This document shows positions 34,451-45,442 of a stretch of DNA of 64,000 bases, one piece after another. Each line of letters starts with the position of its first letter. Positions within the stretch are counted from its first letter, which is position 1. The notes beneath the pieces are model-generated. The model ran no database searches and was not told where the DNA came from. It saw only the letters and a list, made by a program, of their open reading frames with translations. This DNA is from Undaria pinnatifida (Eukaryota; Sar; Phaeophyceae; Laminariales; Alariaceae), in the NCBI GenBank assembly GCA_012845835.1, contig JABAKD010000001.1:1071501-1135500 (forward strand), written 5' to 3'. The position numbers and the translations under genes were made by a program.

Positions 34451-36915
34451 AATACGTACTATAACAAAATTCACAATGTCAATTTCCGCTGCCGAGAAGC
34501 TGTCTAGATGTCTACGTGTAAAGCCTGTGTAAATACGTCGACACCACCTTTATTTGTTGCGTTACCCGTCCTAAAAAAACGCCCAAAATCGCACTCCAGC
34601 GCTTGAAATGGCTCTGATTGACAAGAAATACAACAAAAATAAAATAATATCGTACTATTAATACTCAGTATTAAATAGGTGTCACAATCAAATTGCTACT
34701 GTCCCAAACGTTTTTTTTTTGGGGAGGGGGAAACCTCAGGTTTTCTGACGCACGAAACGAGCACGGTACCTAATTTCGTACGTGGTGCGTCGCTCTCTAG
34801 CCCCTGACCCCGCACCTGCGATCGTGCTCCCGCCGGCTACTCTTATCGGATTCGAGTGTGGGCGGTTTCCCTGTGTTCCCTGCGCAGAGGAGACCCGTCG
34901 CCTCCTGGGCACGGGCGATGGGGACGCCGTTTCATCTCGCTCCACGACTGGTCCCGAAACAGAAGAAAAAACTGCTGGGACCAGCCAAATCTATCATTGC
35001 GGGTGGGAATATAAGGATCATTTTTTTTCTCTTCTATGAATACAAGCGTTCCTTATATTTTCCGTCGTTATAGCGAATCGTATCGAAGCCGCTTTTTTTT
35101 GCGATAGCAGCCCCTGTCGATCTCGCGAACGCGGGACGCGAAAACAGCCACCCCCCCCGTTCTCCCTCGCTCGCTCCCCTCTCTACGCACGCAGAGACAG
35201 AGCAAAGGGCAGGCCATCGAAAATCCTCGCAAGCGCTGCGTCGGTCCTCGTCCCTTTCGATTCCCCCATTTTTCTTGCGTTTTTGCCGGTGTGTCCAGCT
35301 TCTCTCGGTCGCGGAAACAGATGGATTAGATGATGTTGAGGACGTCGTAGAGTTGGTCGCTGCCGCCACTGCTGCAATCTGACCGCTCGGAAACCATCGC
35401 CCGCCTTGCCTGAGACGCGCCGTTGCCCGCGGTGTTGCCTCGCCCCCAGACTCGAAAGACGTTCACCTCAAAAACAAACAGTACGGGTAGTTCGCCCGAC
35501 ATCTGCCCGGCACCTTCATGCCTGCAAAGCATCCGGTTCAATTCCCGCGATGCAACCCGCGGTGTTGCCCGGATGGAATGCTGGTTCTGGATTTGTTCTT
35601 TCAACTACTCGAATTCTTCAGGCCCCTTCATTCCTGCAAGAGATCCGTCGCTTCCTCTCGATGCAACTTACAAAACCCCTTCCGCTCTAGGGTCCTCGCC
35701 CCCGGGCAGGAAACGCCTCGGGTTTGCGCCCCGACGTGGAGCCGCTCGGGCTCGACGTATGTGGCACCCCCGCGGCCGCGCCGCGAGGGGTTGGCACCGG
35801 TCGAGCCCATGGCGCAGCCGGACCCCGGCGGAGATCCATGATTTCGTACCGGGTTTTAGGGTGGGCACGTGGTCGTCATGCTACCTTCTCCTGCGCCGAG
35901 CACAAATGCGTATTGTATAAGTGTATATGGTGATAAGATATGCGTCGAAGATCATGTATCTCGCGCAAGACCGCGCGCATTTCGTCAGGCTCGCAGCTGG
36001 CTGGTGCGATGCTGGTAGTCTATAGTCTAGTCTATGTATGTACACATATATTGTTATAGGATAGTCTTACCAATGTACCTGGTACATGATACGCGCTCGC
36101 ATTTATGAGCTGCTGTCTTGGATGAGCTCGTGGGAATAACTAAGAACGGCACAAGCACATGCAGCCCCTGCTGCTGCTGCTGCCGCCGCTGCTGCTCGTA
36201 CTGCCTCTGCTGCTCCATGCTATACAGGTTGATGATATTTGCCAATGTAAGGAGTGAAATTGCATAGCTTAGCTTTGTATCAGGAATAATTAATCCAGCA
36301 CCGCCACTGCTTTCCAAGGTATATCATATCGCGTCCCTCTACTGCCGAATAAATTACCTGGTACGTAGTTACCAATCCCTCCCCTCATACATGTATGTAT
36401 ATACGGGTGGCATGCGGTGTAGTCGGTTTCAGCTGCGAAGTCTCGAAACGTGTGTTGCTATGGGTCTGTTATGTACGTCCGCTGACTTCCGCGTTCATTT
36501 TTACATTTTTGGCGGATGTACGACTTGCTTCAGCTATGACATACTTCGAAGTATATGTGTACCACTTTTGGTGTGCTTATGCTTCCACCCCAGAGTGACT
36601 GGAGCCTGTCCTGTGACCGCGGACTTGATTGTGCGAGTCAGTATGAGAACAATAATATGCCAGTTATAATCCATGTCTCTTGGTGAAGATCGAATTAGGA
36701 GACGGTAATTATATCGATCGCTGCGCCATGCCTCAGTGAATGTCCACACCGAGTACCAGCGACATCGTTTATCGGACTTTAGTGCAGACTTTGGTATTGA
36801 CATTCGAGGGCGAATGGGATATTTTTATCAGGGGCGTGGTACAAGGTACATACAATTCGATGCCAGTCGACGAGGAAAGAAGATAGCGACCCGCCGTTCT
36901 TGTTTGGCGATAATA

Positions 36916-36990
36916 ACGCGTGCTACGATGGAGGTGCACCACTTCTTTTCTGAGGTTCCTCACTTTTTTCGGAGGTTAAGGCACGTCCTT
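36916..36990. mobile_element. Truncated MITE-1 end
   Basis: ACGCGTGCTACGATGGAGGT then GCACCACTTCTTTTCTGAGG matches the MITE-1 5' end, but similarity is lost after about 75 bp. Confidence 0.6.
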
Positions 36991-37514
36991 GTTAACTTTG
37001 CGATAATACTGAAGAGATGCACCGCCGGTAGTGAAGGGGGGGGGGGGGGGGGGTGAATGCCTGCTACATGACGGGGAGCTTTCGAAATTACGAATAATAA
37101 CGCCGGGAATATTGAGATCGAACAACGAAAGAGAAAGAAGAGGTCTTCCGCATTCATCGCTTCGACTCTACAGCTCCGACAGTTATAAGTTTTTTAGCGC
37201 TTGTACGTTCGGAGGCCTTATGGACACGCCGTGATCACCAAAACGTCGGATCACGCACGGCCGGGATAGCTTATTCTTACGCCGATTACGGCAATACCAG
37301 AAAGAAAACGTGCTCACGGACAATACCGATAACAACAGGAGACGCTTAAGCTTGACAGAAAACCCCGCTAGGATCGAAAGACACATCCAAAAAAGTGTGC
37401 AAACCTCAGTTTTTTGTCTTTTTTTTGGCAATATATCTGAATGTATTACCTGGCATTTTTTTTTTCTTTTGTTTGTGCTGTAGCGCCACGGCGCCGCTCT
37501 GCTGTAAGCCTCCG

Positions 37515-37640
37515 TCAGCATGGCATCAACAACAGAGGCCGCCCTGCTTGTGGTCGTGAATAATATTGATGGAGCTCTTCGCGATCCAAGATGCCATCGC
37601 CATAGTCGCAGTAGGTCGCAGGGCCCCAGCACAAGCTCAC
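37515..37640 (-). CDS. Candidate exon or remnant with an EF-hand-like loop
   Basis: On the minus strand a frame ending at a stop at 37515 reads CDYGDGILDREELHQYY. From GDG onward it fits the second half of an EF-hand calcium loop (D5-G6-x-L8-D9-x-x-E12-L), but one residue of the first half appears to be missing. The plus strand also shows a plausible start (MASTTEAALLVVVNN) after a good pyrimidine-rich acceptor near 37485, so strand and coding status are unresolved. Confidence 0.22.
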   Translation of the reverse strand: MSLCWGPATYCDYGDGILDREELHQYYSRPQAGRPLLLMPC

Positions 37641-37759
37641 AATTCCAATGTGGCTGCTGGGGAGCAACTGCAGAGGCTTCCTAGATTATTCTTCAGCTTT
37701 TGTATACAGGGGACAAGGGCGCCGCGTAATCTCGCCGGCCTAATAGTAGCAGGGACACG

Positions 37760-38725
37760 CGCGGTGCCGAAGGAACGTCACGGTACGGGATGGGGCCGTC
37801 TCGCCCGCCGCGGGTGGATTTTGTTTTGGGTTTTCCCGAGAGACGGTATGGGGAAATGTTTCCGTTTGTTTTGTTCGCGGGATGGGAATGGGACGGGAAG
37901 GTGGTAAGCCATTTGGTTGACGGGACGGGACGGGAGTACACTATTTCTTGGTGGGATGGGACGGATCGGGACCAGAGAACGGGTCAGGAAATCGGTCGGG
38001 AGCACTAGTCGGGAAAACGGTCGGAGGTATGGTCGGGAATGCTTGGCTTGGTTCTGCTTGAGCCGCCGAAGTAGACCCGCCGGCACCATCCACCTCCACA
38101 ACTTCCACGCTCGCCATGTCTTGTTTGGGCGCACGGGGTGCGTGTGCCTGACAGCTGACATTTTCTCCCCCTCCTCCTTTTTATTTTGTTTCTCTTAAAT
38201 TACTTCAAAATTCTAGTTTTAAAGAATTTTTGAGAAAAAACTTTTCATATTTGATTTATTAAAGGCGGGGGAAATATCATATAAAAGATACGTACTTGTA
38301 GTGTCTAGGAGGTCCAGCAATCTCTTGTCTGTTGTTGTATCCAGAAGTTGCATACAATACCATCAGTTGCATCCATGTCTGTCATGTGATGGGAAAAGGA
38401 TAAGTCTGGTTGTAACTGGACTGGAAGCAACTGCCCAAGTATCAAGATGCGGGATGGGAGACACTGTGTGCGAACGACGGGATAGGATGGGAACAACTGG
38501 CCAGGGAATGGGACGGGAAACAGTCGCGAAGGGAGCAGGCAGCGCGACGATAAACGATCGGGACGGGACCAAGACGCCTTACAGGACGGTAGACGGTGGG
38601 AACAGAAACCGTGGACGGGAACGGTCGGGAATTCGCCGTCGGGAACGAAACATCACACGGTTTCCTGTTCCCGTTTCGTCCAGTTCCCGTCCCGCCCCGT
38701 TCCCGTTCCGACCACATTTTTCCCT
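37760..38725. repeat. GGGAC/GGGAT-type degenerate minisatellites
   Basis: Two stretches (about 37760-38050 and 38430-38650) are built on GGGACGGGA and GGGAATGGGACGG-like units. From 38660 to 38725 the same unit appears in inverse orientation (CCCGTTCCCGTTTCGTCC), so part of the region can fold back on itself. Confidence 0.65.
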
Positions 38726-39255
38726 CCCAACCTTTACCGCGTATACCCCCTAAATAATGGTCCAATTTCTTGCCGCCCACACGGCTCGCCGTAAAAACGT
38801 AAAAATGCGCCATTCGACAACTTTGGTGATCACAGACAGGATTTAAACTACGTACAGCACGTCGTACGTTTCTTTCGTTCTCCCATACTGTCACATCATA
38901 TTTCGTATACCGAAGCGTACGAACGTACCAGGTATTTCGTATACATACGAGGATCATATTTTATCACACGCAACTTGCGAACATGAGTTTTGATTACCAG
39001 TACATTTTCGATCTCAGTTGAAGGTTATTTTTCATTTTTTTAAAACATGTATTCGCTTTGTTTAGTGGCTCAAGCTTTCCGCTTGTTCACCTATCTTGTG
39101 GCTATTCAATACCAAGCTGGTGTAAAGCGTGTCGAAAATAATTTAACGGATTCCAGCCCGGCTGCTTGGCCCTTTTTCACCTATATTGTGTCTACTATTC
39201 GACATCGGGTGCAAAACACGTCGAAATTAATCGAAAGTAACATAACGAATTCCAG

Positions 39256-41627
39256 CACCGGCCGCGCCAAGCGGCCGGAGCTGCTGGGGCAGGAGATGCT
39301 TCCGAAGATCAACGTACGGAGATGGATAAATGATATATGATGTATGACACGGACGAGGTATGTTGCTACTGTGGGTGTTCCGGTTTAAGAGTATCCGGTG
39401 ACTTCGTGACCCAAAACAAGCGCTCTTACCTACACATTGCTCTCTACCTGTGGTGGTGGCAATGTGTTGCTTTTTGCTTTCGGTGGGACATGCCGATTTC
39501 ACCGCTCTTCAAGTCCCGAATGCCTTTGTAGTTATAATATATATATATATATGTCGTGTCTGCTTTTACTATGGCGGGACATACCGATTCACCGCTCTTA
39601 ACCCCATTAGAACCTCAAAACCCCTCCCTATACTAATTCCAAGTAAATTGTCCCCCAAAAGAGGTTTCCAGTTTTAGAGGCGTTAAGCCCCGAGTGCTCT
39701 TGTCTTGGGCGCTTTTAGATCGGGTTATCCGCTGTACTGGTACTGTTGCACGCTATCCTCAGACAGTTGCGGTTGATATCACCGATGCTGAGGTAGGACT
39801 GCATCATTTGTTTTAGTCCTCAAGGTGAGGAGCTCTTCACGTTCACTTAATATGTCTGGCAGTGCGTCTTTGCTGTTAGCTTGGCGGGACATCATCCCTG
39901 ATCTCACCGCGCGCTTCAGTCCCTAATGCTCTTACAATTATAAAATACTGACCCTGGCATTACCAGGGGAGTCACCTCGACCTGTCTCATTCACGAGGGT
40001 ATACACACCCCGTAACACGCGCGATCGAAGTATCACACGCAGCTTGCAAATCTAAGTTTTGATCAGAAACCTGTTTGGTCGATCTTAGACCGGTGACAAT
40101 GGAAGGCCAAAAGTTTGAAATTCCGGAAGATCCCAGCCGAACTTTGCCTGAACGGTCGCCTATGGACCCAATTTGGTAGAATTGTTTTTTGAAACTTTTC
40201 AGAATTCCGGAAAAAAACGACTTCTCGCGGCGATCTTGGCCAACATCGGCCTGAGAAATTCTCGAGCTGATCTTGGATTAGACGCGGCGCAATTTCGCGT
40301 CCTCCACACACTTCGTTCGACGAAATCAACGACAGCGTCGTGAACTCTGAATGTGGCGAGCTCGTTAGCGGCTCCGACCCCCCCTTGGTGTACAGCGCTC
40401 ACTCTACGGCCGGTGATTTGTGACGGGCGCCGATCAGGCTTCTGTTAAAAACACATTTGGCGGCTGGTGTGTAGAAAACTGAGACAAAAACTCTACGGTC
40501 TCCCAACGGGCGAAAAACAGAATTTTGAGAGGATGTGACGGAAGACCACAGGACAACACAAGCAACCTCTCACACCCTAGGGCATGGATCGAGATTATAT
40601 ATTTAGTGCTGTCACCTACACTCATGCGACCTTGTCCGGAACAAAGAGGAGTGACCGTGGGTTGTCTCAATCTCGAGATCGAAGGTCAATCGTGTTTGTT
40701 GGGCAGTGTTGATCAAGGCGTGATGAAAAATAGACAAATTGACTTGTTGGACCGCATGACCAAAAAGAGAGCCAAAAAGAAAACATTTTAGTAATTTTTT
40801 CCCCATAGCGACGTTACCCGGAATATTTCAGCAAATAACCCCAAAAGAAAGTTTGGGAACTTTTTGGCGAAGCTATCGGCTTTCCATTGTCATGGGCCTC
40901 GCAGCTGAAGTGTATTTTTTCATTTTTAAAATTATAAAAAGCTACGAGTAGAAGTAATGAATATTACGCTCCAGCTGTGAGATCGAAGACACGTTCTCGT
41001 GCTTGCTTTTACTAGTTTGGCGGGACATGTCGATTAGACCGTTCTCAAGTCCGGAATGGTCTTATTCTGGGTTGCTCTTAAATCGAGGCACCCGCTACTG
41101 TACTTGCATTGCTGCACCCTATCTCTAGACGGGTGTGGTTGATATCACGCATGCTGAGGCAGGGGCGCCTCTATTTTTTCTGAGGCTTCTCGTAGTAAAG
41201 AGGCCTTCACCTCGGTTAAACAACGGGCTGTTGGGCCTAGGAACGAGGCCCATTTTGTAGCCGGTACCAGCAATATGGGTGTCCGGTGACCGCTACGATG
41301 AAATAAACTGAATCGTTTCCTTTTAGCCAAACACAACCAACAAATTTGACAGTACGAGCCATGACAATGTTTCAAAAGTCAAAGCCCGCAGCCATCTCAG
41401 CCGCGAAATGTTTTTGACCGAAATAAAGAAAACGGGATGCTGAACGCACAACGAAACTAGCTACCAGATATACAGCAGCAACAGCAACAGCAGCAGCAGC
41501 TGGAGATGGAGGGTGCCGACGCGGCACGGGCTCTCACCGTTGCTGCGGATGAGATCATATACGCAATCTTCCTTGGGTGCTTTTTCTGCATGTCCTCCAA
41601 CTTGCGGTCAATGCGGGAATGGCGAAG
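39256..41627 (+). CDS. Candidate two-exon fragment of an unknown gene
   Basis: 39256-39313 lies between CAG and GTACGG and encodes TGRAKRPELLGQEMLPKIN. 41500-41627 lies between a CAGCAGCAG tract and GTGTTT and encodes LEMEGADAARALTVAADEII and then a hydrophobic stretch. The first ends in phase 0 and the second starts in phase 0. I recognise no family. The minus strand of the second segment is also open, so this is weak. Confidence 0.2.
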
Positions 41628-42049
41628 GTGTTTTTCATGGGACGGCTCGGTACGGGTTCGAATGGACCAAGCAACACCTCGTGTGCTTGCTTGGTTCAGT
41701 TTGGTACAGGCGAGTCCCAGAGGCACTGGGTGAAGCTGCTATAGCTGTTGATTAGGTTAGCTCCCCAGTGCTTGTCTGCTGGTGGCTTTTGTGTTGTCGT
41801 GTAAGACAGCACGGGGCGGCGAGGGACGAAAGCGCAACACCATCATCAGCAGAAAAGTATTTTATCAAGACGATGTTGTGTTTGAACCCTAATAGCGCTT
41901 CACTCCCCACATGGGAAACAAAACCTTTACACTGTTAATAGCTGTAATAACTTATATGTGGAGTTGACTAAAGATAAGAAAATTTTGGGAGTTTTAAAAT
42001 GGGTTAGTTCGTACGTATGGTACCAAGTACCACTCTGTCCGGAAATACA

Positions 42050-42215
42050 AGCACCATTTTATTTTACTGTTAGTTTAAAGAAGGTTCTTATATTTCCGGA
42101 CATAATAGTACGTAAAAGCGGAAATACAAGCACCATTTTATTTTACTGTTAGTTTAGTTTAAATAAGGTAGAGAGTATGAACTGTTAGTTTAAATAAGGT
42201 AGAGAGTATGAGAGT
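42050..42215. repeat. Nested short tandem duplications
   Basis: GGAAATACAAGCACCATTTT through TTTACTGTTAGTTTA occurs twice (near 42040 and 42120), and GTTAGTTTAAATAAGGTAGA twice (near 42150 and 42185). Confidence 0.75.
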
Positions 42216-43006
42216 ATGCTGTATTAATAGAAGGGCAAAAAGTGTCTCCAATACTAATTCCAAGTCGTGGCTGGGGCTGTCGCATCTGGTAAAAACAGTT
42301 TGACCGGTGTGATTTTTTGTTTCACTGCCCCCCCTCCCCTTTCCTTTGCCCACCATGACGTACAAGGCAGACCCCTCGCGTGACACGAAATTATCGACAA
42401 CGACGGCCCCAAGCCCAGCGTAAACCGAAAAAACCAAACGACTGATTCCGCTGATGCTTACCCTCTTCCTAAAGTTTCCGATGACCGCTTGCTGGTTGCT
42501 CAGCGCTGTTCACGCCCCTGTGCCAACTTTTATCGTGTGTCGAGCTTCAGACGCTCCTCGTTTTCCGTTGATTTTTTTCTACTCTTCGGCAAATTACTTC
42601 ACGCTCCTCGTTTTCCGTTGACTTTTTGGTTTTGCTCTTCGGCCAATATCTCCGCCGATCGGCGGGCTTTTGCGGGCTTTTGGTCTGCCCAGCGCGCTGG
42701 GCAACGGCCACGTCACAAGCGCAAGCAACGCCGTCGTGGCGCCTCTCCAACGAGCCGTAGCTTCTGATGTTGCCTCTGTTCTCGTCGCGCCGGCCACGCC
42801 CGGCTTCTTCCATCGTCTTTCCAGTTCGAGAGAAAAAGTCATCAGTTTTTTTATGTACTTCCTGCCTTTTTTTGTCTTGGTTTTCACGCGTCCGGATCCC
42901 ATATTATGCTAGACTATACAGTTGATACCCTGACTTGCGAGAGGTATGGTTCGGGCCCAAACTACAATACCTCTCTGAACTAGCGTTCTCCCTTAACTGT
43001 ACTACT

Positions 43007-43125
43007 ACTGTCCACGCTAATTCCAAGTAACTACGTTTTGGTTCAAGTACTGTCCACACAAATTCCAAGTAACTATGTTTTGGTTCAAGTACTGTCCACA
43101 CCAATTCCAAGTAACTATATAGTTG
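43007..43125. repeat. Tandem repeat, about 42 bp, three copies
   Basis: CTGTCCACACTAATTCCAAG through TAACTACGTTTTGGTTCAAGTA is repeated three times with few differences. Confidence 0.85.
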
Positions 43126-44377
43126 GCTCAAGCCAATTTGCCCACCTCTTACCTGTGTTATTATCTTATTATCGTACCTCACCCTTTCTTAAGTTGGGGA
43201 AGTGGGCACCCACTGCTTTTTGGGGAAGTGTCACGCCTCGTAGATGAGCACGATTTTGGTGCCGTTTTCGGCGCTGTGTGCAGAGATACACATTATTGTG
43301 TGCGGAAAAGGCAAACGTAGCCATCATATCATAGGCTAACTTTCTCTGATGTAGAATCATTCGAATATCTCCTCGACAATGTACCAACCAACATGAAACT
43401 GGCTAGTTTCGGTGTTTTTCGCGCCCGGTCAGCGCGGGCCAACAAAACAATGGCCTGCAAAGGGTAGAACCCACCGTTGTTACACGTTTGGGCGCAGTGT
43501 GAAGGCCCAGTTTGTGTCGTGTCAGGAGCTACGAGCTCCGGACTGGAAAAAAGCTACGATACTGTATTCAAGTAAATTGGGGGTCCAATACTCTTGTGTT
43601 ATTTTTGGTCTCTCTTGAAAGTTACGTTTGGGCAGCATTTCATCAATTTCTTCGCGCCACTTTTTTCTGGTCGATAGGGACCTCGTTCCTAAGGCTAACT
43701 GTGCGTCTTGCTTTTTGCTTGACGAGACACGCCGATGTCTCCGCTCTTTGAGTCCCAAATGGTCTCGTAAATAATAAAAAACACATGGTACCTGCTTTTA
43801 GTTTGGCGGGACATGTCGGTTGGATCGCTCTTAAATCCGGAATGGTCTTGTTTTTGGCCGCTCTTAAATCGAGGTACCCACTACTGTTGTACGTACGTTG
43901 CTGCACGCTATTCCCTAGGCAGTTGTGGTTGATATCACGCATGCCAAAAGGCAGGGGTGCCTCTAATTTCCTGAGGCTTCTCGTGGGAAGGAGGCGTTCA
44001 CCACGCGTAACCCCTTCGAGGCTTCGGAGGGAAAAAATGGCGACGAAAATTGACGATTTCGGCATTGGCGGCCACTGCTGGGTAGCGATGACATTTCTTT
44101 TTTTCCGAACGACGACGCCAACAATGAAAAGACTCGCACGGGACGAGCGCAGGCAGCATGATCCTACTCGCTCTGCTGCGCGCTCACGCTACGGGTAGAT
44201 ATGCTTGAATACATCGCAATCGTCGTTTTTTTGGTCGCTTTACTTATGATAAGTCCCGAAAGAGGTAAAAACTGACTACTGTATGCGTGTTGCTTTTCGT
44301 TTTTGGCGGGCTATGCCGATTTCACCGCTCTCAAGTACCGAATGCTCTTACATTGACAAAAATATGTGGTATAATAT

Positions 44378-44684
44378 ACGCGTGCTGCGGCAGAGGTATA
44401 AAGGTACACCTCTTTTTGGTTGAGAGGTATTAAGGTGTACCTTTTTTTGGCTGAAATGGTTTCTGAATTACGGTGCTCCTTAACCTCAAATCGTCGGGAA
44501 AAAAAAAAATCATAGGTCATTTTTATTGCATGATTCTCGTTGTGTACGTGAGCCATGGGTTTTTCGTCCGGTATCACAGCAGTTTTATTTTTCTCCAAAT
44601 CAGTTTTTTGGGAGAGGTCTTACAGCTCGCAAATTGAGGAAACCTCAGAAAAGAAAGCGGTACACCTTTTATCGTAGCACGCGT
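44378..44684. mobile_element. MITE-1 copy with duplicated end
   Basis: Ends ACGCGTGCTGCGGCAGAGGT and TTATCGTAGCACGCGT. The left end has a tandem duplication of its terminal 35 bp (GGTACACCTCTTTTTGGTTG, then GGTGTACCTTTTTTTGGCTG). The interior matches the family in reverse orientation (CTGAATTACGGTGCTCCTTA). Confidence 0.75.
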
Positions 44685-45012
44685 CAATACCTGCTCTAAG
44701 TTTTGCGGGACATGCTGATTCACCGCCCTTGAGTCACGAGTGCTCTTTTGCCTTGGGCGCTCTTAAATCGGGTTGCCCACTGTACTGGACTTTGACTGCT
44801 TGCACGCTATCCCTAGACGGTTGTGATGGATGTCACGCATGCTGAGACAGGTGCACGTCTATTTTTTTCCCCTCAAGTATGAGTACACCCCGCCCCCCCC
44901 TTCCCCCGACGTGCTCTGTCTCAGCGTGGTAGGGGTGGGTGCGGATATTTGGTCTTAGTACTACGGCCATGCATGGTGTTGAGTACCCCCCCTCCCCTCC
45001 CCCCCTCCCCGT

Positions 45013-45178
45013 GAACTCCAACCCTGAAACTGCGCTTGAAATGGGCCCATAGGTAGCAAACGGAGGCGGAGGGGTGGAACAAGATCAGGGCCGACACCAG
45101 CAGTATCTTAATTCGCTCCCAGGGCCGCAGCTGCACGAACACCGACAGCGTCGCCACCGCCATCACCGACGACGACAT
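45013..45178 (-). CDS. Weak antisense candidate: short hydrophobic ORF
   Basis: A minus-strand ATG at 45178 opens a frame with LRPWERIKILLVSALILF and then a Tyr/Trp-containing hydrophobic stretch, GC-rich at third positions. It overlaps the upstream extension of the plus-strand PAP2_C exon 1 frame, so at most one is likely to be coding. I cannot place later exons and recognise no family. Confidence 0.2.
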
Positions 45179-45442
45179 AGACCAGAGGCTAACGGCGTTG
45201 GAGGCGGTGGGGGGGGGGGAAGCGGGGGCGGGAGTGGGGCTAGTAGTAGCGGGGGTGGCGGGGGTGGCGGTGGTGGTGGCAGCAGTAGTGAGAGTAGTGA
45301 GATTAGTAGCAGCGGCGGTAGTGGTGGGGGTGGCGGCGTTGGTAGTGGCGTGAATGGCGGTATCGTGAACGGTGTTGTCGTGAACGGTGTGAGCAATGGT
45401 TATAGCAATGGTGTTGGCAACGGCGTCAGCAGCAGCTTAAAT

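Larger units (their letters stand above)
39470..44890. repeat. Dispersed repeat family with GGCGGGACATGYCGATT core
   Basis: At least eight copies or fragments (near 39480, 39570, 39885, 41025, 43710, 43800, 44305 and 44700) share GGCGGGACATG, ACCGCTCT-AAGTC and TGGTCTT. Longer copies add CTCTTAAATCGAGGTACCC, GCTGCACGCTAT and TTGATATCACGCATGC. They fill much of the interval before the PAP2_C gene. No ORF in them resembles a transposase. Confidence 0.75.

Noticed and set aside
41600-41690. Possible tRNA gene near GGTTCGAATGG
   Set aside because: A B-box-like GGTTCGAAT is present, but no matching A box, acceptor stem or cloverleaf could be formed.
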